Shown one piece after another: positions 24,003 to 33,160 of a DNA stretch of 64,000 nt. A program made the position numbers and the translations under genes. The stretch comes from CAZPMT01 sp964587655. Lineage in GTDB: Bacteria > Hydrogenedentota > Hydrogenedentia > Hydrogenedentales > SLHB01. The stretch covers positions 1 to 64,000 of the forward strand of contig CAZPMT010000009.1 of the NCBI GenBank assembly GCA_964587655.1, in the 5' to 3' direction. The notes under the pieces are model-generated. The model searched no databases and was not told where the DNA came from. It saw only the letters and a list, made by a program, of their open reading frames with translations. Each line of letters begins with the position of its first letter. Within the stretch, counting starts at the first letter, position 1.

Positions 24003-25069
24003 CACTGGATGAACTCAGGGCCAAGATCGACGAATTGGATGACGGCGTACTCCGCCTGTTGAACGAGCGCGCGAAATTGGCGCTGGAAATCGCCGAGATC
24101 AAGCGCACCAATCAGACCTCGTTCTACGTGCCTGAGCGCGAGAAGGCGGTTCTGGACCGGCTCCGCGCCCGAAACGAAGGGCCTCTCTCGGACGAGGCCG
24201 TCAAGGCGATCTATCGCGAGGTCATGAGTTCAATCCGGGCCCTCGAGAAGAAGATCTCAGTGGGATTCCTCGGGCCGCGCGAGACATTCAGCCATATGGC
24301 GGCCATGCGTGTTTTCGGCGTGACGGCGGACTATCATCCGCTGCCCATGGTGGCGGACATCTTCACCGAAGTCGAACGGAAGCGGATCGACTACGGCGTG
24401 GTTCCCGTCGAGAGTTCGATGGGGGGCGGCGTCCATGACACGTTGGATCGGTTCATTGCTTCAGACCTGAAAATCATCAACGAAGTGTTGCTGCGCGTCA
24501 CACAGAATCTCCTTGCGAACTGCCCTCTCGAAAAGATCAAGCGGGTGTATTCGAAGGATAACGCCTTCGTTCAGTGCCGCAACTGGCTTCGGGTAAACCT
24601 CCCGAACGCGGAGCTCATCGACGTCGCCAGCACCGCGGAGGCGGCGCGCATCGCGGCTGAGGAAGAGGGAGCGGCGGCGGTTGCGAGCGCGCTTGCGGGG
24701 AAGACGTACAACGTCGACGTTCTCGTGCCGTGCATCGAGGACTCGCCGAACAACTACACGCGGTTTTTCGTGATCGGTCATCAGCTCGCTAAGCCCACGG
24801 GCAAGGATAAGACCTCGGTCCTGATCTCGATCAAAGATCGTCCGGGCGCGCTTCACTCCCTGCTGCTGCCCTTTCATGAAGCAAAGGTCAACCTCACCCG
24901 CATCGAGTCGCGCCCGTCGCGGAAGAAGGCGTGGGAGTACGTGTTCTTCATCGACCTCGTTGGTCATGCCGACGAACCCAGGGTGTCCAGCGTACTTCAG
25001 CACGTGGCCGAGCATTGCGCCGAACTCCGGGTTCTCGGTTCGTATCCGCAGGGGGAAACGGAGGAGTAG
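23999..25069 (+). CDS. pheA: Bifunctional chorismate mutase / prephenate dehydratase
   Basis: A 356-residue P-protein of phenylalanine synthesis. Residues 1-85 are an AroQ chorismate mutase helical domain (LRAKIDELDDGVLRLLNERA, then VPEREKAVLDRL). Residues about 92-270 are prephenate dehydratase, with VGFLGPRETFSHMAA, YGVVPVESSMGG and the catalytic NNYTRFFVIG. Residues about 280-350 are the ACT regulatory domain with RIESRPSRKKAWEYVFFIDLVGH, the phenylalanine-binding ESRP region. GTG start at 23999, overlapping the helicase stop, so translationally coupled. Feedback inhibition by Phe is expected from the ACT domain. Confidence 0.95.
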   Translation: MTLDELRAKIDELDDGVLRLLNERAKLALEIAEIKRTNQTSFYVPEREKAVLDRLRARNEGPLSDEAVKAIYREVMSSIRALEKKISVGFLGPRETFSHMAAMRVFGVTADYHPLPMVADIFTEVERKRIDYGVVPVESSMGGGVHDTLDRFIASDLKIINEVLLRVTQNLLANCPLEKIKRVYSKDNAFVQCRNWLRVNLPNAELIDVASTAEAARIAAEEEGAAAVASALAGKTYNVDVLVPCIEDSPNNYTRFFVIGHQLAKPTGKDKTSVLISIKDRPGALHSLLLPFHEAKVNLTRIESRPSRKKAWEYVFFIDLVGHADEPRVSSVLQHVAEHCAELRVLGSYPQGETEE

Positions 25070-25083
25070 CCGCAGCCGGCACG

Positions 25084-26430
25084 TCACCGCAACGGAGGCA
25101 GGACGTCGGCTTGCAGCCGCATCATCTCTTCCACGCAATCGACGGCCCGCCGATACGAATCCACCGTAGGATCCAGTAGCATCGCCTGGATCAGTTTGTT
25201 TCTTGACTGCTCGTCGAAAGCCTCGACAAGCAGTTTGTGAATGCTCGCCTGTGTCCGCAGCAGGGCTGCGATACCCTCGGGAAGAGGATCCATTTGGCAG
25301 GGGCGCAGACCCGCGGCATCGGCGTTCGCAGGGAGTTCGACGACCATGTCGCCGGGGAGGTTTGGAATCGCGCCGCGGTTGGGGATATTGACGGCTTCAA
25401 GCGTGCGCGAGACGCCGCGGGCCAGAGCTTCCATGATGGGCACGGCCAGTTCTCCCGACGGCCGGATTTTCGCTTCCTCCCACCGTTCGGGCGGCGGTTC
25501 CGGACGCCGCCAGGGTCGCGTGGTCTTGTCGCCGCTCAGCGAGTAGACGAATTCCGGGATATTGCCAGCGTCCCACGGGTGGCCGTCGGCCGGATCGTAG
25601 AAGTATTGCAGTTCGCTCGAAACGAACTCTTCCGCCCACCGAATATACTCGCCATAGTGATTAGCCGCGGGCGAGGGCCACAGGCCGAAACGGCGGAACA
25701 GGATGCGCGCCATTCCAATCTCATGCCAATCGGCCAGCCAATCGCCATCGCGCTCCACGGCGCGCAGCCGGGGGTAAAGGTCCTCACCGGTTCGGCGATG
25801 CTTAATCCACTGGAAGAATGTGAAATGGTTCATGCCGCACGCCGCGCCTTCCAGATCGTCCACCGGCATGCCGAGTATCGTCGCGATCTGATGAAGTCCC
25901 ATGAACACGCCGTGGCAGAGTCCCGCGCTCTCGATCGTCGTCAGACGTGACACGGCCTCGCAAAGCTTGTGCTCCGGGTTCGAGAAGTTCAGCATCAATG
26001 CGCGCGGACAAAGGCGCTCCATGGCGCGCGCGATTTCGATCATGGGGCTCATGTTTCGCAGGGCGTGGAACAAGCCGCCCGGGCCGCCGTTCTCGCCGAA
26101 GACCTGGCGGAAGCCATACCTGCGGGGGATATGGAAATCCTGCGTCCACCGAAGGAAGCGTTGCACGTCAATGGCGGTAATGACGAAATCCGCCCCGTCG
26201 ACGGCGGCCTCCAGGTCGGTGGTCGAAACGAAACTCGTTTCCCGCCTGAGCGCCTTTTTCAGGAACGCGGCATATGCCTCGATGTCCTTCAGGCCCCCGG
26301 CAACCTTGTCCATGAGTACGACCTGGACTCCGCCTTCGTTCAGCGGATCGCTCAACAAAATATCGCGTACGGACGAGGGGCCGAAGGATCGGCTGCCCGC
26401 GCCGATAAGTGCAATCTTGATCTGCTTCAT
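25084..26430 (-). CDS. Glycoside hydrolase family 4 (NAD+/metal-dependent glycosidase)
   Basis: A 448-residue GH4 enzyme, a family that cleaves alpha- or beta-glycosides by a redox mechanism with NAD+ and Mn2+. The N-terminal Rossmann motif is KIALIGAGSRSFG. Other family marks: FRQVFGENGGPGGLFHALRN, LMLNFSNPEHKLCEAV, SAGLCHGVFMGLHQ (metal Cys) and CGMNHFTFFQWI (metal His). The absence of a sugar-phosphate-binding pattern that I can recognise, together with SAGLCHG, favours the alpha-galactosidase/alpha-glucosidase/glucuronidase branch over 6-phospho-beta-glucosidases, at low certainty. Minus strand, convergent with pheA across 14 nt, so it is a separate unit. Cytoplasmic. Confidence 0.88.
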   Translation of the reverse strand: MKQIKIALIGAGSRSFGPSSVRDILLSDPLNEGGVQVVLMDKVAGGLKDIEAYAAFLKKALRRETSFVSTTDLEAAVDGADFVITAIDVQRFLRWTQDFHIPRRYGFRQVFGENGGPGGLFHALRNMSPMIEIARAMERLCPRALMLNFSNPEHKLCEAVSRLTTIESAGLCHGVFMGLHQIATILGMPVDDLEGAACGMNHFTFFQWIKHRRTGEDLYPRLRAVERDGDWLADWHEIGMARILFRRFGLWPSPAANHYGEYIRWAEEFVSSELQYFYDPADGHPWDAGNIPEFVYSLSGDKTTRPWRRPEPPPERWEEAKIRPSGELAVPIMEALARGVSRTLEAVNIPNRGAIPNLPGDMVVELPANADAAGLRPCQMDPLPEGIAALLRTQASIHKLLVEAFDEQSRNKLIQAMLLDPTVDSYRRAVDCVEEMMRLQADVLPPLR

Positions 26431-26576
26431 GCGACTACTCCTGTCCGGAAACCTGCATCAGACGGTATCATTCGCGACACGGACGCGGCAACTGACCGAG
26501 TTGCCATTTGCTTTGTGGAGGATGGATCTGCTATTCCCGATCTTAGAGTATCTGTCGTGGCTGCGTCGAGAGAATC

Positions 26577-27317
26577 GTGAACGAAACGTTGCAGAACAGC
26601 GATTCCGTTATGCCGTCGTTGCGAACGTCGGCGACGGTGGTGATCCCGTGTTACAACGCGGGGCATCGCGTGCGGGGCGTTGCCGAAGGGGCCTTGGAGA
26701 TAGTCAAGCGCGTCATTGTCGTGGACGACGGCAGCACTGATGGAGCAGTGCAGGGGTTGCTCGATCTCCCCGTGGCGACAATCAGGTCAGATCGTAATCG
26801 CGGGAAAGGATCGGCGTTGCTTGCGGGATTCAAGGCCGCTCTCGATCATCCTGAAACGGCGTGCGTGCTCGTGGTCGATGCGGACGGGCAGCACGACCCG
26901 CGTGAGATCCCGGCGCTTTACGAGGCGTTTGTTCGGCAGGAGGCGGACCTCGTTATTGGGGCGCGCACCTTTGATCGGCGCATCGTTCCATGGCGGAGCC
27001 GATTTGGAAACAGGCTCACGGTAGCCGTCACGGGACGCCTGTTCGGCCACCGTCTTCCCGATACGCAGTCTGGTTTTCGTCTGCTTTCGCGTTCCTTTGC
27101 GGCATCCGTGATCGAGACCGTGCCGGAAGGGCGCTATGAGACGGAGATGGCGATTATTCTCAAGGCCATACGCGAGAAACGAAGGATAGTCTCAGTGCCG
27201 ATTCGAACTCTATACGAATCCGGCAACGCCTCGTCGCACTTCCGGAAGGTCCAGGACTCGCTGCGCATATATCGCGTGCTCTTGGGCGCCGCGCTTCACC
27301 GGTGGTACCGATCTTGA
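26577..27317 (+). CDS. Family 2 glycosyltransferase (dolichol-phosphate-mannose-synthase-like)
   Basis: A 246-residue GT-A fold enzyme. TVVIPCYNAGHRVRGVAEGA and VIVVDDGSTDG are the GT2 nucleotide-sugar site; VVDADGQHDPREIP carries the metal DxD and the DGQHxP motif of DPM-synthase-like transferases. NRLTVAVTGRLFGHRLPDTQSGFRLLSR is also typical of that group. No membrane helix, so probably a polyprenyl-phosphate sugar transferase acting at the inner face. GTG start at 26577. The gene heads the menaquinone cluster, and its TGA stop (27315-27317) is inside a copy of palindromic element B that also lies in the menG start region. Confidence 0.85.
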   Translation: MNETLQNSDSVMPSLRTSATVVIPCYNAGHRVRGVAEGALEIVKRVIVVDDGSTDGAVQGLLDLPVATIRSDRNRGKGSALLAGFKAALDHPETACVLVVDADGQHDPREIPALYEAFVRQEADLVIGARTFDRRIVPWRSRFGNRLTVAVTGRLFGHRLPDTQSGFRLLSRSFAASVIETVPEGRYETEMAIILKAIREKRRIVSVPIRTLYESGNASSHFRKVQDSLRIYRVLLGAALHRWYRS

Positions 27318-27324
27318 TACCGCC
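27301..27324. repeat. Palindromic element B, copy 1 (GT2/menG junction)
   Basis: Arms GGTGGTACC / GATACCGCC with loop GATCTT. It supplies the GT2 stop codon and the first codons of menG. Confidence 0.75.
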
Positions 27325-28042
27325 GACGGCATCGAAATCGATACGGCCGGCGTGGCGCATGTTTGACGCCATCGCTCACCGGTATGATTTGCTCAACCGT
27401 CTTCTCTCGTTTGGACAGGACGTGAAATGGCGGCGAGCATTGGCAGAGAGCGTATCGGATGCGCGTTTCGCCCGCATTCTCGACGTCGCCACGGGCACGG
27501 GTGATGTTCTCCTGGCGGTGGCGGATGGGTGTGCCTGCGAGCGGTTTTGCGTGGGAATGGACATGGCGGGCAAGATGCTGGAACTGGCGCGTACAAAGCT
27601 TGCGGAAAAACCAGCCGCTAATCGCGGGTTCGCCCTCGTGCGTTGCGACGCCGGGGCGATTCCGTTGAGGGCGGACGGTTTCGACGCCGTGACCATCGCC
27701 TTCGGCATACGAAACGTGCCGGACGTCTCGCAGGCTTTGCGCGGGATGTGTCGCGTTTTGGCGCCAGGCGGACGGCTGGCCGTCCTCGAGTTCTCGCTGC
27801 CGTCGCGCCGCATTATCCGTTTCTTGTACCTGTTGTACTTCCGGCGGGTTCTCCCGTTGCTGGGAGGACTCGTCTCGGGTGATTATGACGCCTACCGGTA
27901 TCTGAACCGGAGCGTCGAGTCATTTCCATATGGACAGGCGTTTTGCGGTATTATTGCCGCCAGCGGTTTTGACAACGTCGCTGCTTGTCCGCTCACGTGG
28001 GGCGTTGCAACGCTGTATACTGGAGAGAAAGCGCGTGTCTAG
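27302..28042 (+). CDS. menG: Demethylmenaquinone methyltransferase
   Basis: A SAM-dependent C-methyltransferase of the UbiE/MenG family, the last step of menaquinone synthesis. RMFDAIAHRYDLLNRLLSFGQDVKWRR is the family opening. ILDVATGTGDVLLA is the SAM motif I, and DAVTIAFGIRNVPDVSQALR is the classic UbiE stretch. GTG 27302 is taken as start and overlaps the GT2 gene by 16 nt. TTG 27314 is an alternative; ATG 27359 would cut away part of the first conserved segment. The first residues come from palindromic element B, so the natural start may have been changed. It is followed by menF with 27-nt spacing. Confidence 0.9.
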   Translation: MVPILIPPTASKSIRPAWRMFDAIAHRYDLLNRLLSFGQDVKWRRALAESVSDARFARILDVATGTGDVLLAVADGCACERFCVGMDMAGKMLELARTKLAEKPAANRGFALVRCDAGAIPLRADGFDAVTIAFGIRNVPDVSQALRGMCRVLAPGGRLAVLEFSLPSRRIIRFLYLLYFRRVLPLLGGLVSGDYDAYRYLNRSVESFPYGQAFCGIIAASGFDNVAACPLTWGVATLYTGEKARV

Positions 28043-28069
28043 TTCCGGGCCTTACGACGGAAGCGTGAT

Positions 28070-29446
28070 ATGACCGAGATCATACAAGCGCCTCAGTTCT
28101 GCGATATCCCCCTGCTTGTCGAGCAGGCCTTCGCAATTGGCTCGGGGACGCCGCGGGTGGTCCGCATCGAGATTCCCATAGAGCCGCTGGACCCGTTGAA
28201 GTGGCTCCATGCTCAGAGCGCGCACGTCAAGACCTATTGGGCCGACCGGGAAGGCGCCTTCACGATGGGTGGTGTGGGCGCGGCCCACACGGTGACCGGG
28301 AATGATCGTCTGCCACCGTACGGGCCGTTGTTCGACCGGCTCCGGCAGGGGTTGTCGTGCGCTCACCCGAATCTCCGGTACTACGGAGGTCTGTGTTTCG
28401 ATGCGTGTCACACGGCGGACCCTCGGTGGAAGCGGTGGGGAACATACAGGTTCGTCATTCCGCGTTTCGAGGTCCTTGCGACGAGCGCGGGCTGCTATTT
28501 CGTGTGCAATGCTTTCAGCAAGAACAACGATCACAGCCGCAACGAAGTCGATGCCATTCGTCGCGAGCTTGCGGCGGTCACGCTGAGGGAGGATGAGGAT
28601 CCGGGCGAACTGCCGAGGCTCGTGACGCGACATGATTGTCCGGACCGGGATGCCTGGTCCGGCATGATAGGGAAAGCGCTCAATTCGTTTCGGCGGTGCG
28701 GCCTCGAGAAAGTCGTGCTGGCTCGGGAATCCGCCTTCGAGTTCGCATCGGAGCCCGACGCCCTGACACTTCTGAGGCGTCTCTCTGACGCGGTCGGGAA
28801 CGCCTATCTGCTGATGTTCCACCCGTACAAAGGCGCGTCGTTTCTGGGCGCGTCTCCGGAGAGGTTGTACCGGCGTGTCGGTGGTTTCATTCAGAGCGAA
28901 GCCCTTGCCGGCACGCGGCCGCGCGGGATTTCCGAGGAGAGCGACGCGGCGCTTGCGGAGGCGCTGTCGCACGACGACAAGGAACTGCGCGAGCACCGGT
29001 ACGTGGCCGACAGCATCCGCGTGGCTTTTCAGGCGCTCTGCAAGGAGGTGCGCGAGGAGGAAGAAGTGTCCATTGTCCGGCTCCGGGACTGCCAGCACTT
29101 GGTCCGCCGGTTCGAGGGTATGCTGGCCGACGGAAAGACCGAGTCCGACATACTTGAGACGCTGCACCCGAGTCCTGCCGTTGGTGGATGCCCGGTGAAG
29201 GCGGCCCTTGAATGGATCGAGCGCGAGGAGCCCTTCGATCGCGGCTGGTATGCGGGTCCGGTGGGTTGGGTGGGATACGACTCTTCCGAGTTCGCCGTGG
29301 GCATTCGTTCGGGGCTTATCGACGGAAACACACTGTCGTTGTATGCCGGCGCCGGGATCGTTCCGGGGTCTGACCCCGAGCGCGAGTGGGCCGAGATCGA
29401 GAGTAAACTGGAAACGTTCTCGAGGATGTTGATGCAAAATGCCTGA
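28070..29446 (+). CDS. menF: Isochorismate synthase
   Basis: A 458-residue chorismate-utilising enzyme converting chorismate to isochorismate, the committed step to menaquinone. The C-terminal ADC-synthase-like domain has KVVLARESAFEF, LGASPERLYRRVGG, EALAGTRPRG, DDKELREHRYVADSIR and HPSPAVGGCPVKAALEWI, with the final GWYAGPVGWVG and LYAGAGIVPGSDPEREWAE. The catalytic Lys and metal Glu regions are intact. Length is close to other MenF/EntC. The 3' end overlaps menD by 8 nt. Confidence 0.93.
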   Translation: MTEIIQAPQFCDIPLLVEQAFAIGSGTPRVVRIEIPIEPLDPLKWLHAQSAHVKTYWADREGAFTMGGVGAAHTVTGNDRLPPYGPLFDRLRQGLSCAHPNLRYYGGLCFDACHTADPRWKRWGTYRFVIPRFEVLATSAGCYFVCNAFSKNNDHSRNEVDAIRRELAAVTLREDEDPGELPRLVTRHDCPDRDAWSGMIGKALNSFRRCGLEKVVLARESAFEFASEPDALTLLRRLSDAVGNAYLLMFHPYKGASFLGASPERLYRRVGGFIQSEALAGTRPRGISEESDAALAEALSHDDKELREHRYVADSIRVAFQALCKEVREEEEVSIVRLRDCQHLVRRFEGMLADGKTESDILETLHPSPAVGGCPVKAALEWIEREEPFDRGWYAGPVGWVGYDSSEFAVGIRSGLIDGNTLSLYAGAGIVPGSDPEREWAEIESKLETFSRMLMQNA

Positions 29447-31247
29447 CGGGGCTTCTGGTACGACCGAGACGGACCGGCGCACGGCAAGCCTTAACCGTGT
29501 GTGGGGCGGGATCATTGTCGAAGAACTCGTGCGATGCGGAGCCGGTGTCTTCTGCCTCTCACCGGGATCGCGATGCACTCCCCTGACCCTTGGCGTCGCG
29601 GCGAACCCGCGCGCGCGAAGCGTTGTTCACTTCGACGAGCGCGGCGCCGCATACCACGCGTTGGGCTGGGCGAAGGCGTCCGGGCGTCCCGCCGTGCTGA
29701 TATGCACCTCGGGCACCGCCGCCGCCAACTACTTCCCCGCGGTCGTGGAAGCATCGCAATCCGAGGTCCCGCTGATTGTGCTTACGGCGGACCGTCCGCC
29801 GGAACTGCTCGATGCCGGTGCGAATCAAGCCATCGACCAGATGAAGATGTTCGGCGACTACGTGCGATGGCACTGTACGCTGCCGTGCCCGGATGAGTCC
29901 GTGCCGCCGAGTTTCGTGTTGACCACGGTTGACCAGGCCGTCCATCGCTCGACGTGTTCGCCAGCCGGCCCGGTGCATCTCAACTGCATGTTTCGCGAGC
30001 CGTTCGTGCCGGCTGAGGCTCCGTGGAATCCGCAGAAGTATCTGCAACCCATTAGAAGGTGGAGGAAGGCCGGTTCGGCCTATACAAGATACGCGAAGGC
30101 GGAGCAACGGCCTGACGCGATGACGCTGGCTTTGATTGTAGAGATGGTCCGCGCGGCCCGCCGTGGACTGCTCGTGGTGGGAGAACTCCGTTCGTCCGCC
30201 GAATGCCGGGCCGTCAAGACCCTCGCGCGCGCGCTGAAGTGGCCCGCCTTTCCGGACGTAGCCTCCGGGCTCAGGCTTGGCAATGACCGCGCCCCCTTTG
30301 TTTCGTATTACGATCAGATGTTGCTCTCGCCATCGCTGGATTCCGGAGGCGGGCCTGATGTCGTCCTGCAAATCGGAACGCCTTTCACGTCGAAACGCTT
30401 GATGCAGTATTTGGCAGCCGCTTCTCCCGATGCTTACGTGCTCGTTGCGGGCCATCCGCTTCGCCATGACCCATTGCATCGAGTCACGTTGCGCGTCCAA
30501 GCGGATATCGAGAGCTTCTGCAGGGAGGCCTCCGAACGATTGGTTACACCCCGGCCGAAAAGCGCGTGGATGGAATGCCAGTGCAAGACCAGCAAAGTCG
30601 TGCATGACGAGGTCGAGGCGTTTCTCGCTCGTGACGATAGGCTGAGTGAGCCGCAAGCCGCCCGTCTCATCTCGAAGCATGCTCCGGAAAGCAGCGTCGT
30701 CTTTCTGGGCAACAGCATGCCCATGCGTGACATGGATATGTACGGATCGCCGCTGGGGGCCTCGGTGCGCGTCGCGGTCAACAGGGGCGCGAGCGGAATC
30801 GACGGCAACATCGCCGCCGCAGCGGGCTATGCCGCGTCACTCGGGGTTACGGTGACGGCTCTGCTGGGCGATCTTGCCGCGCTGCACGATCTGAACTCCC
30901 TTGCGCTGCTGTCGCAGGGCATTACGGAGCCTGTTGTGTTGGTCGTCATCAACAACAACGGCGGCGGGATCTTTTCATTCCTCCCAATTGCCGGCGTCAA
31001 GGAACACTTCGAGCGGTATTTCGCCGCTCCGCACAACCTGTCCTTTGAACACGTCGCGGCGCAGTTCGGCCTCGAATATGCTTGCCCCACGACGGGCCGG
31101 GCGTTTATTAAGGCATATCAGAAGGCATTGCGTGGTCCCCGGCACAGCATCATCGAGATCCGAACGGATCGTGACGAGAATCTGCGCCTTCACCTGGCCT
31201 TGCAGGAAACGATCGCACGGCGTCTCGAGAGCGGTGTCGTCAGGTGA
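29439..31247 (+). CDS. menD: SEPHCHC synthase (MenD)
   Basis: A 602-residue thiamine-diphosphate enzyme that adds succinyl semialdehyde from 2-oxoglutarate to isochorismate. The N-terminus has the MenD signature (FCLSPGSRCTPLTLG, then FDERGAAYHALGWAKASGRP) and CTSGTAAANYFPAVVEASQS. The middle domain is typical. The C-terminal ThDP domain has NRGASGIDGNIAAAAGYA and TALLGDLAALHDLNSL, with INNNGGGIFSFLPI, the GDxxx-NNN cofactor motif. It overlaps menF at its start and menH at its end, so this is one polycistronic unit. Confidence 0.95.
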   Translation: MPDGASGTTETDRRTASLNRVWGGIIVEELVRCGAGVFCLSPGSRCTPLTLGVAANPRARSVVHFDERGAAYHALGWAKASGRPAVLICTSGTAAANYFPAVVEASQSEVPLIVLTADRPPELLDAGANQAIDQMKMFGDYVRWHCTLPCPDESVPPSFVLTTVDQAVHRSTCSPAGPVHLNCMFREPFVPAEAPWNPQKYLQPIRRWRKAGSAYTRYAKAEQRPDAMTLALIVEMVRAARRGLLVVGELRSSAECRAVKTLARALKWPAFPDVASGLRLGNDRAPFVSYYDQMLLSPSLDSGGGPDVVLQIGTPFTSKRLMQYLAAASPDAYVLVAGHPLRHDPLHRVTLRVQADIESFCREASERLVTPRPKSAWMECQCKTSKVVHDEVEAFLARDDRLSEPQAARLISKHAPESSVVFLGNSMPMRDMDMYGSPLGASVRVAVNRGASGIDGNIAAAAGYAASLGVTVTALLGDLAALHDLNSLALLSQGITEPVVLVVINNNGGGIFSFLPIAGVKEHFERYFAAPHNLSFEHVAAQFGLEYACPTTGRAFIKAYQKALRGPRHSIIEIRTDRDENLRLHLALQETIARRLESGVVR

Positions 31248-32071
31248 ATGCCCCCACGATCTTCAACTACCAGATCACCGGAACGAGAAGCGCCACGCCG
31301 CTTTTGTTCCTTCACGGTTTTCTGGGCGACCGCCGCGAATGGGACGACGTCGTGCGTGCTTGCGCGCCGGATTACCGCTGCCTGACGGTTGATCTCCCCG
31401 GGCACGGAAAGACACATCCGGCCGCGTTTGTCGAAAGCGATGGTTTGTCGTCCGTAGCCGTTGCGCTGTTCGGCTTGCTGGATGCACTGGGGATATCCTC
31501 ATGCTCGGCGATCGGATACTCGATGGGCGGGCGGCTGGCCTTGTGCATGGCCACATCGCAACCCGCGCGCTTCACGAGTTTGGTGCTCGAATCCGCGTCG
31601 CCGGGTCTCCGCACCGACGTTGAGCGGCGGCGCAGGATCGAGGAAGACGAGAGGCTTGCCGAGCGGCTCATCGGGACGGACCTGGGGACCTTCCTGGACG
31701 AGTGGTACTCGCAGCCCATGTTTGGGAACATGCGGAGGGAAACGAATCGTTTCGATGCGCTGCTGAAGCAACGTCTTGAGAATGACCCTGAACAACTCGC
31801 CCGGGCGCTCCGCGTGATGAGCGTGGGCCGTCAACCGCCGCTGTGGGACGCATGGGCGGCAAACCGCATACCAACGCTGCTCGTGACGGGTGAGCGCGAC
31901 ACGAGATTCCGCGCAATTATGTCCGAGATGGCCCGTCTGTGTCCCGCGGCGGAACTGCATATCGCCGATGGCTGCGGCCACAATGTGCACTACGAAGACC
32001 CGGAAGCTTATACTCAAGTCGTTAAGCAGTTCTTGTCCGCGCATCATGCGCGGACTGAGCAAGGAGGTTAG
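31244..32071 (+). CDS. menH: SHCHC synthase (MenH), alpha/beta hydrolase
   Basis: A 275-residue alpha/beta-hydrolase fold protein eliminating pyruvate from SEPHCHC. Visible: LLFLHGFLGDRREWDDVV (oxyanion HGF), DLPGHGKTHP, IGYSMGGRLALCMA with the nucleophile Ser, an Asp in TLLVTGERDTRF, and the catalytic His in ADGCGHNVHYEDPE. This is the MenH pattern within the superfamily. GTG start at 31244 overlapping menD (GTGA). Ribosome site not obvious, consistent with coupling. Confidence 0.9.
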   Translation: MNAPTIFNYQITGTRSATPLLFLHGFLGDRREWDDVVRACAPDYRCLTVDLPGHGKTHPAAFVESDGLSSVAVALFGLLDALGISSCSAIGYSMGGRLALCMATSQPARFTSLVLESASPGLRTDVERRRRIEEDERLAERLIGTDLGTFLDEWYSQPMFGNMRRETNRFDALLKQRLENDPEQLARALRVMSVGRQPPLWDAWAANRIPTLLVTGERDTRFRAIMSEMARLCPAAELHIADGCGHNVHYEDPEAYTQVVKQFLSAHHARTEQGG

Positions 32072-32072
32072 A

Positions 32073-32894
32073 ATGTCATCTGTGACTTGGACTGAAGCGG
32101 GAACCTACACGGATATCCAGTATCACAAGGCGGAGGGGATCGCGAAGATCACGATCAACCGTCCGGAGGTCCGCAACGCGTTCCGTCCGTTGACTGTTGA
32201 CGAGATGTGCCACGCGTTGAACGACGCCCGTTTTGATCCTCGGATCGGCGTGATCGTCTTGACGGGCGCGGGTGACAAAGCCTTTTGCTCCGGGGGCGAT
32301 CAGCGCGTCCGCGGCGGGGCCGGATATGCCGACGAGCGGGGCGTCGAGCGGCTCAACGTGCTCGACTTCCAACGGCAGATGCGGGCGTGCCCCAAGCCGA
32401 TCATCGCGATGGTGGCCGGATACGCGATCGGCGGCGGGCACATCCTTCACCTCATGGCCGATCTCACGATAGCCGCGGACAACGCGGTGTTCGGGCAAAC
32501 GGGCCCCCGCGTTGGTTCGTTCGACGGCGGATACGGCTCGGCTTATCTCGCCCGCATCGTGGGTCAGAAGAAGGCGCGCGAGATATGGTTTCTTTGCAGG
32601 CAGTACAACGCCGTGCAAGCGCTGGAAATGGGACTGGTGAATACCGTCGTGCCTCTCGAACGGCTCGAAGAAGAAACGATCCGGTGGTGCCGGGAGATCC
32701 TCGCGAACTCGCCCATCGCAATCCGCTGCATCAAAGCCGCAATGAACGCCGACTGCGACGGCCAGGCGGGATTGCAGGAACTGGCCGGCAACGCAACCAT
32801 GCTGTTTTATATGAGCGAGGAAGGCCAGGAAGGCCGTAATGCTTACTTGGAGAAGCGTCCTCCGGACTTCACCAAGTTTCCGCATCGTCCCTGA
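32073..32894 (+). CDS. menB: 1,4-dihydroxy-2-naphthoyl-CoA synthase
   Basis: A 273-residue crotonase-fold enzyme cyclising O-succinylbenzoyl-CoA. It starts just after menH with a perfect AAGGAGG (32061-32067). Motifs: AKITINRPEVRNAFRP, GDKAFCSGGDQRVRGGAGY, VAGYAIGGGHILHLMADLTIAAD, GQTGPRVGSFDGGYGSAYLARIVG and the C-terminal YLEKRPPDFTKFPHRP, all close to canonical MenB. Closing the operon, it leaves menC, menE and menA unaccounted for here. Confidence 0.95.
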   Translation: MSSVTWTEAGTYTDIQYHKAEGIAKITINRPEVRNAFRPLTVDEMCHALNDARFDPRIGVIVLTGAGDKAFCSGGDQRVRGGAGYADERGVERLNVLDFQRQMRACPKPIIAMVAGYAIGGGHILHLMADLTIAADNAVFGQTGPRVGSFDGGYGSAYLARIVGQKKAREIWFLCRQYNAVQALEMGLVNTVVPLERLEEETIRWCREILANSPIAIRCIKAAMNADCDGQAGLQELAGNATMLFYMSEEGQEGRNAYLEKRPPDFTKFPHRP

Positions 32895-33023
32895 TCCGCC
32901 GCCTGAAGGAGCCGCGGCCTATGTCGATGAACGACGCTAGTGTACCGATTCAGAATTGTGGTATCTCAAGGAAACGACGTGCCTGGAAATGCGAGGACAC
33001 ATCAAGAAGAGATACCGTAACGA

Positions 33024-33122
33024 ATTCCCCCTTTGAAGGGGGTTAGGGGGATGTTCTTGCGCGCTTGCCGGTAGCTTGTGCTGGCAATCCAACATCCCCC
33101 TAACCCCCTTCAAAGGGGGAAT
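33024..33122. repeat. Perfect 32-nt inverted repeat with 35-nt spacer
   Basis: Left arm 33024-33055 and right arm 33091-33122 are exact reverse complements. Each arm contains CCCCCTTTGAAGGGGG and TTAGGGGGATG blocks, a C/G-run repeat type I recall as frequent in environmental genomes. It lies between menB and the next gene and may end the men transcript. Confidence 0.9.
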
Positions 33123-33160
33123 AGATATGTATGACTCCAGGATCATAAGTTGTCAACAGC

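Noticed and set aside
28052..29578. 508-codon minus-strand frame over menF
   Set aside because: Antisense shadow; no recognisable protein.
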